Shown here: in pieces, positions 1 to 9,624 of the stretch
Layout: each line of letters opens with the position of its first letter
How positions within the stretch are numbered: the stretch's first letter is position 1
Source of the DNA: Betaproteobacteria bacterium
GTDB lineage: Bacteria > Pseudomonadota > Gammaproteobacteria > Burkholderiales > SG8-41
NCBI GenBank assembly: GCA_023266235.1
Contig: JAHFRL010000024.1
Location: forward strand, 1-48,337
Length of the DNA stretch: 48,337 nucleotides
Direction of reading: 5' to 3'
The notes under the pieces: model-generated
Database searches by the model: none
Told to the model about the DNA's origin: nothing
What the model saw: the letters and a program-made list of their open reading frames with translations, nothing else
Made by a program: the position numbers and the translations under genes

Positions 1-1059
1 TTGATATTGCGCGAAGCATGCAAAGCATTTCAATCCCCGATCCTCGATGCTCAATCCTGCGTTCTGGCCACGCGCGGCAACCTCAACAATCACATCGGCG
101 TGCCGCTGACGCTGCTCGAGCTGCGGCGCGAGCATCGCTACGCAGTGATCGAAATGGGCATGAATCACGCCGGCGAAATCAGCTACATCACGCGGCTCGC
201 CGAGCCCGATGTGGCGCTGATCAATAACGCGGGACTCGCGCACATCGAATTCCTCGGCTCGACCGCAGCGATCGCGCGCGCCAAGGGTGAAATCTTCGAA
301 GGGCTGAAAGCCGATGGCGTCGCGGTAATCAACGCCGACGAGCGCTACGCGCCGTTGTGGCGCGAACTCGCGGCGGGCAGAAAGCAACTCGAGTTCGGGC
401 TCGAGGCCACGGCCGCAGTGAGCGCAAGTTATCGCATCCACGGACTCGACAGCGAAATCGTGCTCAAGACGCCGCTCGGCGGGGCGAGCGCGGTGGTGCG
501 GGCGCCGGGGCTGCACAACGTCAGGAACGCGCTCGCCGCGAGCGCGGCCGCGGCCGCGCTGCGGGTGCCGGTGGCGACCGTAGCGGCGGGCCTCGCGCGA
601 TTTTCCGGCGTCAAGGGCCGGCTGCAGCGGAAGAGCTGCCTGCACGGCGCGACGCTGATCGACGACAGCTACAACGCGAATCCGGAGTCGATGCGCGCCG
701 CAATCGCGGTGCTGGCACGGATGACCGGCACGAAGTTGTTGGTGCTGGGCGACATGGGCGAACTCGGAACGCAGTCGGCCGGGTTGCATGCCGAGGTCGG
801 CGCGTTCGCGCGCGAGTCGGGTATCGATCGACTGTTCACGCTTGGCGAATTCTCCGCGCCGGCGTCGCAGGCATTCGGTGCCAACGCGCGTCACTTTCGG
901 CGCATCGAGGACCTGCTCGCGGAAATCGAGAACGTGCTTGCGCCGGGCGTGACGGTGCTGGTCAAAGGCTCGCGCTTCATGCAAATGGAACGGGTGGTCA
1001 CCGCGTTTGCGGTGCCCCGAGAGGAGAGAGGGGCGAGGAGAGAGGAGGCAAAGCAATGA
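1..1059 (+). CDS. murF: UDP-N-acetylmuramoyl-tripeptide--D-alanyl-D-alanine ligase (MurF), 5' partial
   Basis: Cytoplasmic ligase that adds D-Ala-D-Ala to UDP-MurNAc-tripeptide, giving the pentapeptide precursor used by MraY. The frame is open from the first base, and the ATP-binding P-loop expected near the N-terminus lies outside the window. Visible family motifs are [16 protein letters not shown] (residues 24-39), [10 protein letters not shown] (about 51-60), [12 protein letters not shown] (about 220) and [10 protein letters not shown] (about 244). Two stretches look foreign to the family. [10 protein letters not shown] (residues 10-19) is translated from a heptad repeat at 31-58 just before the TRGN motif. 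The basic tail ending [13 protein letters not shown] is translated from the purine arm of the next repeat. It is first in the visible mur/fts operon, 64 bp upstream of mraY. Identity is secure; the true start cannot be seen. Confidence 0.95.
   Translation: MILREACKAFQSPILDAQSCVLATRGNLNNHIGVPLTLLELRREHRYAVIEMGMNHAGEISYITRLAEPDVALINNAGLAHIEFLGSTAAIARAKGEIFEGLKADGVAVINADERYAPLWRELAAGRKQLEFGLEATAAVSASYRIHGLDSEIVLKTPLGGASAVVRAPGLHNVRNALAASAAAAALRVPVATVAAGLARFSGVKGRLQRKSCLHGATLIDDSYNANPESMRAAIAVLARMTGTKLLVLGDMGELGTQSAGLHAEVGAFARESGIDRLFTLGEFSAPASQAFGANARHFRRIEDLLAEIENVLAPGVTVLVKGSRFMQMERVVTAFAVPREERGARREEAKQ
31..58. repeat. heptad repeat, pyrimidine arm, inside murF
   Basis: Four consecutive 7-mers CAATCCC, CGATCCT, CGATGCT, CAATCCT. 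They are read in frame inside murF. No purine-rich partner arm is visible nearby, though it could lie left of the window. Confidence 0.75.
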
Positions 1060-1108
1060 ACAGCCTTTTCAGTCCCGCCTCCCGCCTCCCGCCTCCTGCC
1101 TCTCGCGC
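1021..1108. repeat. heptad inverted repeat, murF-mraY junction
   Basis: Left purine arm 1021-1048: GAGGAGA, GAGGGGC, GAGGAGA, GAGGAGG. Right pyrimidine arm 1074-1108: CCCGCCT three times, CCTGCCT, CTCGCGC. The left arm codes the tail of MurF. The right arm ends a few bases before the mraY ribosome binding site. Confidence 0.88.
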
Positions 1109-1123
1109 AACCGGAGGTTGCAC

Positions 1124-2275
1124 ATGCTCTTAGAGCTCACGCAGTGGCTGGCAAAAGACATCCGCGCGTTCAACGTGTTCAGCTACATCACGCTGCGCGC
1201 GGTGCTCGCATGCCTCACTGCGCTGCTCATCACCTTCGCGGTTGGGCCGCTGATGATCCGCAGGCTCACTTCGTACAAGATCGGCCAGGCCGTGCGCGAC
1301 GACGGTCCGCGATCGCACCTGCCGAAAGCCGGCACGCCGACCATGGGCGGCGCGCTGATTCTGATCGCGATCGTGGTGACGACGTTGCTGTGGGCCGATC
1401 TCGAAAACCGCTTCGTGTGGGTGGTGCTGGCGGTGACGATCGGCTTCGGCGCAATCGGCTGGGTCGACGACTACCGCAAGGTCGTGCGCCACAATCCGAA
1501 AGGGTTGTCGCCGAAACCCAAGTTCTGGTGGTCAGCCGTGATCGCGCTCAGCGCTGCGGTCTATCTTGCATTTGCCGTGTCGGTGCCCAACAAGGTGCAG
1601 ATTCTGCCCTTGTTCACGGCATGGGTGCAGAGCGGTTTGTCCATGGATCTGCCACCCAAGGCCGACTTGATCGTGCCGTTCTTCAAGCACGTCGCGTACC
1701 CGCTCGGTGTATTCGGTTTCATTACGCTCGCGTTTTTCGTCATAGTCGGCACCGGCCACGCGGTCAATCTCACCGATGGCCTCGATGGCCTTGCGATCAT
1801 GCCGACGGTGATGATCGGCAGTGCGCTCGGCGTGTTCGCTTACGTCGCCGGCCACGCGGTGTTCTCGAAGTATCTCGGTTTTCCGTTAATTCCCGGCGCT
1901 GGCGAATTGGCGGTGTTTTGCGGCGCGCTGGCCGGCGCAGGGCTCGCGTTCCTATGGTTCAACGCCTATCCGGCGGAAGTGTTCATGGGCGATGTTGGTG
2001 CGCTCGCGCTGGGCGCCGCCCTCGGCACCATCGCGGTGATCGTACGGCAGGAAATCGTCCTGTTCATCATGGGCGGCGTGTTCGTGGTCGAGACGCTGTC
2101 GGTGGTGCTGCAGGTCGCGTCGTTCAAACTGACGGGCAAACGCATTTTCCGCATGGCGCCGCTGCATCACCACTACGAGCTGAAAGGATGGAAGGAGAAT
2201 CAGGTCGTCGTCCGTTTTTGGATCATCACCATGATGCTGGTGCTGGTCGGGCTCTCGACGTTGAAGCTGCGGTGA
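1124..2275 (+). CDS. mraY: phospho-N-acetylmuramoyl-pentapeptide-transferase (MraY)
   Basis: Integral inner-membrane enzyme that transfers phospho-MurNAc-pentapeptide to undecaprenyl phosphate, forming lipid I. The 383-residue product has about ten hydrophobic segments. Family motifs are [18 protein letters not shown] (about residues 60-77), GWVDDYRKV (about 115), [10 protein letters not shown] (about 215) and HHHYELKGW near the C-terminus; the aspartates of the DDG, VDDY and TDGLDG motifs are the known catalytic/metal region. The ATG at 1124 is chosen because GGAGG at 1113-1117 precedes it. The frame is open further upstream to 1007, but that extension is translated heptad repeat. It lies between murF and murD in the dcw cluster and is probably co-transcribed with them. 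Confidence 0.96.
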   Translation: MLLELTQWLAKDIRAFNVFSYITLRAVLACLTALLITFAVGPLMIRRLTSYKIGQAVRDDGPRSHLPKAGTPTMGGALILIAIVVTTLLWADLENRFVWVVLAVTIGFGAIGWVDDYRKVVRHNPKGLSPKPKFWWSAVIALSAAVYLAFAVSVPNKVQILPLFTAWVQSGLSMDLPPKADLIVPFFKHVAYPLGVFGFITLAFFVIVGTGHAVNLTDGLDGLAIMPTVMIGSALGVFAYVAGHAVFSKYLGFPLIPGAGELAVFCGALAGAGLAFLWFNAYPAEVFMGDVGALALGAALGTIAVIVRQEIVLFIMGGVFVVETLSVVLQVASFKLTGKRIFRMAPLHHHYELKGWKENQVVVRFWIITMMLVLVGLSTLKLR

Positions 2276-2287
2276 GGGACGGGGTGT

Positions 2288-2390
2288 GAGGAGAGAGGAG
2301 AGAGGAGAGCGGTGTGAAAAGCGGGGCGTCGAGCGTGAGGCTTCAGCCGGGTTTTCGCCTCTCGCCTCTCCTCTCCCACTCCTCCTCGCG
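2288..2390. repeat. heptad inverted repeat, mraY-murD junction
   Basis: Left arm 2288-2308 is three perfect GAGGAGA units. Right arm 2356-2390 is CGCCTCT twice, then CCTCTCC, CACTCCT, CCTCGCG. The arms are 47 bp apart, and the repeat runs up to the murD start region. Confidence 0.88.
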
Positions 2391-2395
2391 TGTGG

Positions 2396-3817
2396 ATGTT
2401 GGATCTAAAAGGAAAGCGGGTGCTCGTGCTCGGACTCGGTGAAACCGGAATGTCGATGGCGCGCTGGCTTAAACGGCGCGGCGCGATTGTGTCGGTCGCC
2501 GACACGCGCGCCGATCCGCCGCACGCGGCAGAACTCGGGCGCGACCTGCCCGACATCGCACTCGTGTGCGGCGAGTTTCGCGATGCAGCCGTGCGGGCAG
2601 CCGACTTGATCGCGATCAGTCCCGGCATCGATCGCCGCACGCCGGCGGTGGCCGCCGCCATCAAGCGCGGCACGCCGGTGGCCGGCGACGTCGAGCTGTT
2701 CGCGCAGGCACTTGCGCAACTCATCCCTCATCCTTCATCCCTCATTCCTCCGCGAGTCGTTGCGGTGACCGGCACCAACGGCAAGAGCACGGTGACGCGC
2801 ATGGCGGGCGACATCTGCGCCGCGGCGGGACTTGACACCGTGGTCGCGGGCAATATCGGCACGCCGGTACTCGGCGCGCTGATCGACATCGAGGACGGCA
2901 GGGCTTCGCCCGATGTGTTCGTGCTCGAGCTCTCGAGCTTTCAGCTCGAGAGCACAACGAGCCTCGACGCCGGTGCGGCAACGCTGCTCAATCTGTCCGC
3001 AGACCATCTCGACCGCTACGCCGGCATCGATGCTTACGTTGCGGCCAAGGCGCGCATTTTCAACGGCAGCGGCGCGCAGGTGCTCAATCGCGACGACGCG
3101 CGCAGCAATGCGATGGCGCTGCCGGGACGCACCGTCCATCGCTTTGGGCTTGCTGCGCCGCGCGGGGAGCGCGAATGGGGCGTCGCGCAACGCGCCGGCC
3201 AGGCGTGGCTTGCGCGCGGCGCGCAGACATTGATGCCGGTCGACGAATTGCCGGTCGCAGGCATGCATAACGTGGCAAATGCGCTGGCGGCGGGTGCCCT
3301 GTGTCACGCGATCGGCGTCGCCGCCGCGCCGCTCATCAAGGCCTTGCGCAATTTCAAGGGACTGCCGCACCGCGTCGAAAAAATCGCCGAACTCGACGGC
3401 GTCACGTTCTACGACGACTCGAAAGGCACCAACGTCGGTTCGACCGTTGCCGCGCTCGACGGCCTCGCGCAACCGGTGGTGCTGATTGCGGGCGGCGACG
3501 GCAAGGGCCAGGACTTCGGCCCGCTGCGCGCGGCGGTCAAGCGCCGCGCGCGTGCCGTGGTGCTGATCGGGCGCGACCGCGAGCAGATTGCGGCGGCGCT
3601 CGACGGCTGCGGCGTGCCGCTCGTGCGCGCCGACGACATGGTGCAGGCGGTCGCGAGCGCCCGCGCGGCAAGCCGGCGCGGCGACGCGGTACTGCTGTCG
3701 CCGGCGTGCGCGAGCTACGACATGTTCAGGAATTACATGCACCGCGGCGAAGTGTTCGCCGCGGCGGTGCGTAATTTGGCGCAGGGCAAGGATCGAGGTT
3801 CGAGGATTGAGGACTGA
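2396..3817 (+). CDS. murD: UDP-N-acetylmuramoylalanine--D-glutamate ligase (MurD)
   Basis: Cytoplasmic Mur ligase adding D-glutamate to UDP-MurNAc-L-Ala. Motifs in order: [10 protein letters not shown] (N-terminal nucleotide-sugar fold), [13 protein letters not shown] (ATP P-loop, about residue 123), [44 protein letters not shown] and [12 protein letters not shown]. At about 473 residues it is slightly long for the family. Residues [11 protein letters not shown] just before the P-loop are translated from a 28-bp heptad repeat (2721-2748), and the tail DRGSRIED is translated from another (3790-3817), whose last unit GGACTGA supplies the stop. ATG at 2396 is preferred; an in-frame GTG at 2390 is possible, and neither has a clear ribosome binding site because the upstream DNA is repeat. 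Function appears intact because all motifs are present. Confidence 0.95.
   Translation: MLDLKGKRVLVLGLGETGMSMARWLKRRGAIVSVADTRADPPHAAELGRDLPDIALVCGEFRDAAVRAADLIAISPGIDRRTPAVAAAIKRGTPVAGDVELFAQALAQLIPHPSSLIPPRVVAVTGTNGKSTVTRMAGDICAAAGLDTVVAGNIGTPVLGALIDIEDGRASPDVFVLELSSFQLESTTSLDAGAATLLNLSADHLDRYAGIDAYVAAKARIFNGSGAQVLNRDDARSNAMALPGRTVHRFGLAAPRGEREWGVAQRAGQAWLARGAQTLMPVDELPVAGMHNVANALAAGALCHAIGVAAAPLIKALRNFKGLPHRVEKIAELDGVTFYDDSKGTNVGSTVAALDGLAQPVVLIAGGDGKGQDFGPLRAAVKRRARAVVLIGRDREQIAAALDGCGVPLVRADDMVQAVASARAASRRGDAVLLSPACASYDMFRNYMHRGEVFAAAVRNLAQGKDRGSRIED
2721..2748. repeat. heptad repeat, pyrimidine arm, inside murD
   Basis: Four consecutive 7-mers TCATCCC, TCATCCT, TCATCCC, TCATTCC in the interdomain region just ahead of the ATP-binding loop. 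It is translated as part of an extra loop, and no opposite arm is seen. Confidence 0.85.
3790..3817. repeat. heptad repeat, purine arm, 3' end of murD
   Basis: Four 7-mers GGATCGA, GGTTCGA, GGATTGA, GGACTGA. The last contains the murD stop codon (3815-3817). No pyrimidine arm follows before ftsW. Confidence 0.85.
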
Positions 3818-3830
3818 GAGTCGGGAAGCG

Positions 3831-4991
3831 ATGTTCTACGCGGACGTGAAAAGCCGGCCGCAGCCGGCGGAATACGACCACGCCCTGATGTGGGCGAGCG
3901 TGCTGTTGCTCGCGCTCGGCCTGGTGATGGTCTATTCGTCGTCGATCGCGATCGCCGAGGGCAGCCGCATCACCGGCCAGCAGCCGATGTATTACCTGGT
4001 GCGGCACGGCACGTTCCTCGCCATCAGCGTGTTGCTTGCCGCCATCGCATTCCAGTTTCCGCTGCGTTTCTGGCAGCAGGCGGCACTCTACCTGTTCCTG
4101 TTCGGCGTCGGCCTGCTGGTTCTCGTGCTGGTGCCCGGGGTGGGGCGCGAAGTCAACGGCAGCCAGCGCTGGCTCTCGCTGTATCTGTTCAACCTGCAGC
4201 CCTCCGAATTGATGAAATTCTTTGCCGTGCTGTATGCCGCCGATTACACCGTGCGTAAATCGGCCCACATGCACAGCCTGAGCAAGGGTTTTCTGCCGAT
4301 GCTGGCGGTGATGCTGCTGATCGCCGGGCTGCTGCTGCGCGAGCCGGACTTCGGCGCATTCGCGGTGATCACGCTGGTCGCGATGGGCATTCTGTTTCTC
4401 GGCGGCATGAACTGGAAACTGTTCGCCTGGTTGATTACGTTGCTGATCGCGGGTTTTCTGCTGCTGGTCTGGATTTCCCCTTATCGCATGCAGCGCGTGA
4501 CCGGCTTCATGGACCCGTGGGCGGACCCGTTCGGCAAGGGCTACCAGCTGTCGCACGCGCTGATCGCATTCGGGCGCGGCGAATGGTTCGGCGTCGGCCT
4601 CGGCGGCAGCGTCGAGAAACTGTTCTATCTGCCCGAAGCGCACACCGATTTCCTGCTGGCGGTGATCGCCGAAGAGCTCGGCTTCGCCGGCGTTGCGCTG
4701 GTGATTGCCCTGTTCGCAATCATCGTCGTGCGTGCGTGCGCGATCGGCCGCCAGGCGGCCGCGCTCGAACGCTGTTTCCCGGCGCTGGTCGCGCACGGCA
4801 TCGGCCTGTGGATCGGCGTGCAGGCGTTCATCAACATGGGCGTGAACATGGGCGTGCTGCCGACCAAGGGGCTCACGTTGCCACTGCTGTCGTTCGGCGG
4901 CAGCGGCATCGCCGCCAATTGCTGCGCGCTCGCGGTGCTGCTGCGGGTGGACTGGGAAAATCGCCAGTTGATGCGAGGTTTAACGGTATGA
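3831..4991 (+). CDS. ftsW: lipid II polymerase / division protein FtsW
   Basis: SEDS-family inner-membrane glycosyltransferase that polymerises lipid II at the septum with its class B PBP partner FtsI (not in this window). The 386-residue product is almost entirely hydrophobic helices. It carries SEDS signatures: [11 protein letters not shown] after the first helix, [10 protein letters not shown] followed by QPSELMKFF, the long loop with [37 protein letters not shown], and the C-terminal [10 protein letters not shown]. The start at 3831 follows a GGGAAG stretch. The open frame extends upstream into murD but has no family similarity there. It overlaps murG by four bases (ATGA), which suggests translational coupling. 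Confidence 0.95.
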   Translation: MFYADVKSRPQPAEYDHALMWASVLLLALGLVMVYSSSIAIAEGSRITGQQPMYYLVRHGTFLAISVLLAAIAFQFPLRFWQQAALYLFLFGVGLLVLVLVPGVGREVNGSQRWLSLYLFNLQPSELMKFFAVLYAADYTVRKSAHMHSLSKGFLPMLAVMLLIAGLLLREPDFGAFAVITLVAMGILFLGGMNWKLFAWLITLLIAGFLLLVWISPYRMQRVTGFMDPWADPFGKGYQLSHALIAFGRGEWFGVGLGGSVEKLFYLPEAHTDFLLAVIAEELGFAGVALVIALFAIIVVRACAIGRQAAALERCFPALVAHGIGLWIGVQAFINMGVNMGVLPTKGLTLPLLSFGGSGIAANCCALAVLLRVDWENRQLMRGLTV

Positions 4992-6082
4992 GCGCCCGCC
5001 TCACGCCTCACGCCTCCCGGATCCTGATGATCATGGCGGGCGGCACCGGCGGCCATATCTTCCCCGCGCTGTCGGTGGCCGAGTATCTGCGCGCGCAGGG
5101 CTGGAACATCGTCTGGCTCGGATCGAAAGCCGGCATGGAGACGCAGCTGGTTGCGCCCAAGGGCTACACCATGGCGTGGATCAGCATGTCCGGCGTGCGC
5201 GGCAGGGGACTGCTGCGGCTCGCGCTGCTGCCGCTGCAGCTGCTGATCTCGTTCTGGCAAAGCGCGCGCGCAATCTTTGCGCACCGTCCGGACGTCGTGC
5301 TCGGCATGGGCGGCTACGTATCGTTCCCGGGCGGCATGATGGCGTCGCTCCTCAACCGTCCGCTGGCGATTCACGAACAGAATTCGATCGCCGGGCTCGC
5401 CAACCGCGTGCTCGCCAGACTGGCGGATTGCGTGCTCGCCGGTTTTCCGGATGCGTTCGGTGCGTCGACCGCACTGATCTGGACTGGTAACCCGGTGCGC
5501 GGCGACATCGCTCGGCTTGCGGCGCCCGGCGAGCGTTACCGCGCTCGCTCCGGCCCCCTGCGGCTCACCGTGATCGGCGGCAGCCTCGGCGCGCAGGCGC
5601 TCAATGACATCGTGCCGCAGGCGCTGGCGCTGCTGCCGGCAGCCGGGCGCCCGCTCGTTACGCATCAGTCGGGCGAACGTCACCTTGCGCAAGCGCAGGC
5701 CAACTATCAGCGCGCAGGAGTCGCCGCGACGCTGGTGCCTTTCATCGCCGACATGGCCGCGCAGTACGCGGAGTCGGACCTGATCATCTGCCGCGCCGGC
5801 GCATCGACCATTGCCGAGCTCGCCGCCGCCGGCATCGCGAGCGTGCTGGTGCCGTTCCCGCGCGCGGTTGACGACCACCAGACGCATAACGCGCGTTTCT
5901 TAAGCGAGCGCGGCGCGGCGGTGCTCGTGCCGCAGCACGAGTTCACCCCACGGAAACTTGCGGACCTGCTGCGCGGCTTCACGCGCGAGGCGCTGCTCGA
6001 GATGGCGCAGAAAGCGCGCAGTGCGGCCAAACCCGACGCGACGCGCGTGGTGGCCGAGGCATGTATGGGATTGGCTGCATGA
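4988..6082 (+). CDS. murG: UDP-N-acetylglucosamine--undecaprenyl-pyrophosphoryl-MurNAc-pentapeptide transferase (MurG)
   Basis: Membrane-associated GT-B glycosyltransferase that converts lipid I to lipid II. Motifs: [19 protein letters not shown] near the N-terminus, [34 protein letters not shown] opening the second domain, and [15 protein letters not shown] followed by the donor-binding DDHQTHNA region. The ATG at 4988 overlaps the ftsW stop. The first residues, [13 protein letters not shown], are translated from a heptad repeat (4997-5024), so the native protein may originally have begun at the MIMAGGTGG methionine; both starts are in frame. Length (364 residues) is normal for the family. 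It sits between ftsW and murC. Confidence 0.95.
   Translation: MSARLTPHASRILMIMAGGTGGHIFPALSVAEYLRAQGWNIVWLGSKAGMETQLVAPKGYTMAWISMSGVRGRGLLRLALLPLQLLISFWQSARAIFAHRPDVVLGMGGYVSFPGGMMASLLNRPLAIHEQNSIAGLANRVLARLADCVLAGFPDAFGASTALIWTGNPVRGDIARLAAPGERYRARSGPLRLTVIGGSLGAQALNDIVPQALALLPAAGRPLVTHQSGERHLAQAQANYQRAGVAATLVPFIADMAAQYAESDLIICRAGASTIAELAAAGIASVLVPFPRAVDDHQTHNARFLSERGAAVLVPQHEFTPRKLADLLRGFTREALLEMAQKARSAAKPDATRVVAEACMGLAA
4997..5024. repeat. heptad repeat, pyrimidine arm, 5' end of murG
   Basis: Units CGCCTCA twice, CGCCTCC, CGGATCC. They code the extra N-terminal residues of MurG. Confidence 0.8.
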
Positions 6083-6142
6083 TGGTCAGGAAGAGAGACG
6101 TGAAACGAAGGGGAATCGCGTGCAAGCGCGCGGCGATTTTAC

Positions 6143-6174
6143 GCCTCACGCCTCACCGGAGACACCCGTGAGGC
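6143..6174. repeat. short heptad palindrome around the murC start
   Basis: GCCTCAC twice (6143-6149, 6150-6156), then an 11-nt spacer holding the murC ribosome binding site (GGAG), then GTGAGGC (6168-6174), which contains the GTG start codon of murC. Here the pyrimidine side comes first, unlike the other loci. Confidence 0.65.
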
Positions 6175-7571
6175 ACAAAGTCAAACGCGTGCATTTCGTC
6201 GGCATCGGCGGCTCGGGCATGAGCGGCATCGCCGAAGTGCTGCTCAACCTCGGCTTCGAGGTGAGCGGCTCCGACCTCAACGACAACGTGGTGACGCGGC
6301 GGTTGCAAGGCCTCGGCGCCCGAGTGATGAAAGGCCACGCCGCGGACAACATCGCCGATGTCGATGCAGTCGTGGTGTCGAGCGCGGTCAAGGACGACAA
6401 CCCCGAAGTCGCCGCCGCGCGCGTCCACAAGATCCCGGTAGTGCCGCGCGCGATGATGCTGGCCGAGCTGATGCGCTTGAAGCAGGGCATCGCGGTTGCC
6501 GGCACGCACGGCAAGACCACGACCACGAGCCTGGTCGCGAGCGTGCTCGCCGAAGCCGGCATGGACCCGACGTTCGTGATCGGCGGCCGGCTCGAAGCCG
6601 CGGGTTCGCACGCCAAGCTCGGCAGCGGCGAATTTATCGTGGTCGAAGCCGACGAGTCCGACGCGTCGTTCCTGTATCTGGCGCCGGTGCTCGCGGTGGT
6701 CACCAATATCGACGCCGACCACATGGAAACCTACGGCCACTACTTCGGCCGGCTGCGCCAGGCGTTCCTCGATTTCGTGCAGCACCTGCCGTTCTACGGC
6801 ACCGCGGTGTTGTGCGTCGACGATCCCAACGTGCGTGAAATCATGCCGGCGGTGACCAAGCCGGTCACGACTTACGGCCTGTCGGGCAGCGCCCAGATCC
6901 GCGCCGTCGACATCAAGGCCGACGCGGGGAGGATGCGATTCCGCGTCGTGCGCAAGGACACCCACAACGCCCGGCTGCCGGATCTCGAGATCACGCTCAA
7001 TCTGGCCGGCGAGCACAACGTGTTGAATGCGCTCGCCGCGATCGCGGTGGGCATGGAAGTCGGCGCGCCGGATGCGGCGATCGTCAAGGCGCTGGCCGAT
7101 TTCAAGGGCGTCGACCGGCGCTTCCAGCGCTACGGCGACATCAAATTGCCGGGCGGCGGCCGCTACACGCTGATCGACGATTACGGCCATCACCCGGCGG
7201 AGATGGCGGCCACGCTGGCCGCGGTGCGCGGCGCGTTTCCGGGGCGGCGCGTGGTGCTTGCGTTCCAGCCGCACCGCTACACCCGCACGCGCGACTGCTT
7301 CGAGGATTTCGTGAAAGTGCTCTCCACGGTCGACGTGCTGCTGCTGACCGAGGTCTACGCCGCGGGCGAAGCGCCGATTGTCGCCGCCGACGGCAGGGCG
7401 CTCGCGCGCGCGGTGCGCGTGCAGGGCAAGGTCGAGCCGATTTTCGTCGAGCAGGTAGCGGATTTTCCCGCGGCGATCCGCAACGCGGTGAAGGATGACG
7501 ACGTGGTGGTGACGATGGGCGCCGGCTCGATCGGCACGGTGGCGGCGGTGCTGGTGAAGGACAAAGCGTGA
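6168..7571 (+). CDS. murC: UDP-N-acetylmuramate--L-alanine ligase (MurC)
   Basis: First amino-acid ligase of the Mur pathway; joins L-Ala to UDP-MurNAc in the cytoplasm. Motifs: [20 protein letters not shown] (UDP-sugar Rossmann fold), [14 protein letters not shown] (ATP P-loop, about residue 112), [37 protein letters not shown] and [11 protein letters not shown]. Length 467 is normal. The start is GTG at 6168 with GGAG at about 6158-6161. A longer in-frame reading back into murG exists but codes repeat-like sequence. The stop codon (7569-7571) lies inside a GTGAAAC heptad. The start codon and ribosome binding site sit in a small repeat palindrome, so initiation could be structure-sensitive; that is inference. 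Confidence 0.95.
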   Translation: MRHKVKRVHFVGIGGSGMSGIAEVLLNLGFEVSGSDLNDNVVTRRLQGLGARVMKGHAADNIADVDAVVVSSAVKDDNPEVAAARVHKIPVVPRAMMLAELMRLKQGIAVAGTHGKTTTTSLVASVLAEAGMDPTFVIGGRLEAAGSHAKLGSGEFIVVEADESDASFLYLAPVLAVVTNIDADHMETYGHYFGRLRQAFLDFVQHLPFYGTAVLCVDDPNVREIMPAVTKPVTTYGLSGSAQIRAVDIKADAGRMRFRVVRKDTHNARLPDLEITLNLAGEHNVLNALAAIAVGMEVGAPDAAIVKALADFKGVDRRFQRYGDIKLPGGGRYTLIDDYGHHPAEMAATLAAVRGAFPGRRVVLAFQPHRYTRTRDCFEDFVKVLSTVDVLLLTEVYAAGEAPIVAADGRALARAVRVQGKVEPIFVEQVADFPAAIRNAVKDDDVVVTMGAGSIGTVAAVLVKDKA

Positions 7572-7649
7572 AACGTGATGCGCAAAGCGCGGTGAAACGT
7601 GAAACGTGGCGTGTTTTTGACGTTTCACATTTCACATTTCACGTTTCAC
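7568..7649. repeat. heptad inverted repeat, murC-murB junction
   Basis: Left arm: GTGAAAC (7568), GTGATGC, GCAAAGC, then GTGAAAC twice (7592-7605). Right arm 7622-7649: GTTTCAC, ATTTCAC, ATTTCAC, GTTTCAC. GTTTCAC is the exact reverse complement of GTGAAAC, and the spacer between the final arms is 16 bp. The first unit carries the murC stop codon. Confidence 0.92.
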
Positions 7650-7658
7650 GAAATTGAT

Positions 7659-8636
7659 ATGGACATGAGCGAGGTGAAAAAAGTCGGTATGCACGGACTG
7701 CGCGGCAAACTGCGGCTTAACGAGCCGATGGCGCGGCATACGAGCTGGCGCGCCGGCGGCTGCGCCGACCGCGCCTATGTCCCGGCCGATCTCGACGACT
7801 TGCGCGCCTTCCTCGTGACGGTGCCGCAGCACGAGCCGGTATGGCTGATCGGGCTCGGCAGCAATCTGCTGGTGCGCGACGGCGGCCTGCGCGGCACGGT
7901 GATTCTCACGCACGGCGTGCTCAAGCAGATCCGCTTCGAGGGCAACGCGGTTTATGCCGAGGCCGGCGTGCCGAGCCCGAAAGTGGCGCGCTTCGCCGCA
8001 ATGCACAAGCTCGCCGGCGCCGAATTCATGGCCGGGGTTCCCGGCACGGTAGGCGGAGCGCTCGCGATGAACGCCGGCTGCTACGGCGGCGAGACCTGGA
8101 ACATCGTGGAGAGCGTGACCACGCTCGACCGCGCCGGCCAGCTGCGCCAGCGCACGCCCGCCAATTACGACATCGGCTATCGCACGGTGGTATTGAAGGC
8201 CGGGAACGCGGGATCGGAAGCCGGGAGCGAAGCGGCCGCGGCGCCTCCCGCCTCCCGCCTCCCGCTTCACGAAGAATGGTTCGTCGCGGCGCGCTTCAAG
8301 CTGCCGCGCGGCGAAGCTGCGAAATCGCGCGAGATCATCAAGCAGCTGCTGGAGCGCCGCATCGAGACCCAACCGCTCAACCAGCCCAATGCCGGGTCGG
8401 TGTTCCGCAACCCGCAGGGCGACTATGCGGCGCGCCTGATCGAAGCGTGCGGGCTGAAGGGCCACGCGCTCGGCGGCGCGATGATTTCCGGCAAGCACGC
8501 GAATTTCATCGTCAACACCGGCAACGCCCGCGCCGCCGATATCGAGGCTCTGATCGAAACCGCGCACGCCGCGGTCAAGCAGAAATTCGGCATCGACCTC
8601 GAGCGCGAAGTGCGCATTATCGGTGAGCCGGCATGA
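7659..8636 (+). CDS. murB: UDP-N-acetylenolpyruvoylglucosamine reductase (MurB)
   Basis: Cytoplasmic flavoenzyme reducing UDP-GlcNAc-enolpyruvate to UDP-MurNAc with NADPH. FAD-binding motifs [13 protein letters not shown] and [21 protein letters not shown] are clear. YDIGYRTVV is the substrate-binding YR segment, and [18 protein letters not shown] carries the serine proton donor. Between YRTVVLK and EEWFVAARF lies [20 protein letters not shown] plus LPLH. This loop is translated from a heptad inverted repeat (8202-8269) and is not expected in the family. ATG at 7659 (or 7665) is preferred; the frame is open upstream to a GTG at 7599, but that part reads through another heptad repeat. The stop overlaps the ddl start (ATGA). 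Confidence 0.93.
   Translation: MDMSEVKKVGMHGLRGKLRLNEPMARHTSWRAGGCADRAYVPADLDDLRAFLVTVPQHEPVWLIGLGSNLLVRDGGLRGTVILTHGVLKQIRFEGNAVYAEAGVPSPKVARFAAMHKLAGAEFMAGVPGTVGGALAMNAGCYGGETWNIVESVTTLDRAGQLRQRTPANYDIGYRTVVLKAGNAGSEAGSEAAAAPPASRLPLHEEWFVAARFKLPRGEAAKSREIIKQLLERRIETQPLNQPNAGSVFRNPQGDYAARLIEACGLKGHALGGAMISGKHANFIVNTGNARAADIEALIETAHAAVKQKFGIDLEREVRIIGEPA
8202..8269. repeat. heptad inverted repeat inside murB
   Basis: Left units GGGAACG, CGGGATC, GGAAGCC, GGGAGCG (8202-8229). Right units CGCCTCC three times and CGCTTCA (8242-8269). Both arms are translated in frame as an Ala/Gly/Ser/Pro-rich loop. Confidence 0.85.
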
Positions 8637-9574
8637 GCACGCCTCAATCCTCAATCCTCAATCCTCAATCCTTGGGCAAGGTCGCGGTCCTCATGGGCGG
8701 CAAAAGCGCCGAGCGCGAGATTTCCCTCATGTCGGGCCAGAACGTGCTCGCGGGCCTGCGCCGCAAAGGCGTCGACGCGCATGCATTCGATCCGGCCGAG
8801 CGCCCGGTATTCGAACTGAAAACCGATGGCTATAAGCGCGCGTTCATCGCATTGCACGGGCGTTTTGGCGAGGACGGCACGGTGCAGGGCGCGCTCGAGT
8901 TGATGGAAATCCCGTATACCGGCAGCGGCGTGATGGCGTCCGCGCTGTGCCTCGACAAGCTGCGCACCAAGCTGGTGTGGCTGGCATGCGGCGTGCCGAC
9001 GCCGCGCCACGAAGTTCTGACTGCGCGCAGCGATTGGACGGCGGTGGCGAAGCGGCTCGGCTTGCCGCTGGTCGTGAAACCCGTGCACGAGGGCTCGAGC
9101 CTGGGGCTGACCAAGGTGACGTCAGCCGCAAACATCGATGCCGCCTACGAGCTGGCTGCCCGCTACGACGCGCTGGTGATGGCCGAGGAATTCATCGCGG
9201 GACGCGAGCTCACCGCCGCCTTCCTCGAAGACCGCGCGCTGCCGCTCATCTGGATCGAGGCGCCGCACGGCAACTATGACTATCAGAACAAGTACTTCGG
9301 CGACGACACCAAGTATCACTGTCCGTGCGGGCTGCCCGCCGCGCAGGAGCAGGAATTGCAGGCGCTGGTGATGCGCGCGGTCGAGGCGCTCGGCTGCAGC
9401 GGCTGGGGACGCGCCGACTTGATGCTGCGTGACGACGGAAGCGCGTTCCTGCTCGAAATGAACACTATACCCGGCATGACCGGGCATTCGCTGGTGCCGA
9501 TGGCGGCGCGCGCCGCCGGCATCGGGTTCGACGACCTGGTTTTGCGCATCCTGGAGCTGGCTCATGTCGGCTGA
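8633..9574 (+). CDS. ddl: D-alanine--D-alanine ligase (DdlB type)
   Basis: ATP-grasp ligase making D-Ala-D-Ala, the dipeptide used by MurF. Motifs: [33 protein letters not shown] (substrate glutamate), [14 protein letters not shown] (ATP-grasp loop), [31 protein letters not shown] (the omega-loop region, where most relatives read YDYxAKY) and the metal-binding [17 protein letters not shown]. The protein is 313 residues. It opens with [12 protein letters not shown], translated from four perfect CTCAATC heptads (8643-8670); the conserved protein begins at about [10 protein letters not shown]. The ATG overlaps the murB stop. It is followed by ftsQ after 50 bp. Confidence 0.95.
   Translation: MSTPQSSILNPQSLGKVAVLMGGKSAEREISLMSGQNVLAGLRRKGVDAHAFDPAERPVFELKTDGYKRAFIALHGRFGEDGTVQGALELMEIPYTGSGVMASALCLDKLRTKLVWLACGVPTPRHEVLTARSDWTAVAKRLGLPLVVKPVHEGSSLGLTKVTSAANIDAAYELAARYDALVMAEEFIAGRELTAAFLEDRALPLIWIEAPHGNYDYQNKYFGDDTKYHCPCGLPAAQEQELQALVMRAVEALGCSGWGRADLMLRDDGSAFLLEMNTIPGMTGHSLVPMAARAAGIGFDDLVLRILELAHVG
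8643..8670. repeat. heptad repeat, pyrimidine arm, 5' end of ddl
   Basis: Four perfect CTCAATC units in tandem, translated as the extra N-terminus of Ddl. No purine arm lies close by. Confidence 0.92.
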
Positions 9575-9586
9575 TGCCGTTTCAAT

Positions 9587-9614
9587 TCTGCACTCTGCAC
9601 TCTGCATTCCGCAT
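9587..9614. repeat. heptad repeat, pyrimidine arm, ddl-ftsQ junction
   Basis: Units TCTGCAC twice, TCTGCAT, TCCGCAT, ending 10 bp before the chosen ftsQ start. Confidence 0.85.
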
Positions 9615-9624
9615 TGGGGGTGCC

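Noticed and set aside
1007..1123. Longer N-terminus for MraY
   Set aside because: The extra residues are translated repeat DNA, and a good ribosome binding site precedes the ATG at 1124.
3588..3830. Upstream extension of ftsW inside murD
   Set aside because: It is a shadow of the murD coding sequence with no FtsW similarity; a start with plausible spacing exists at 3831.
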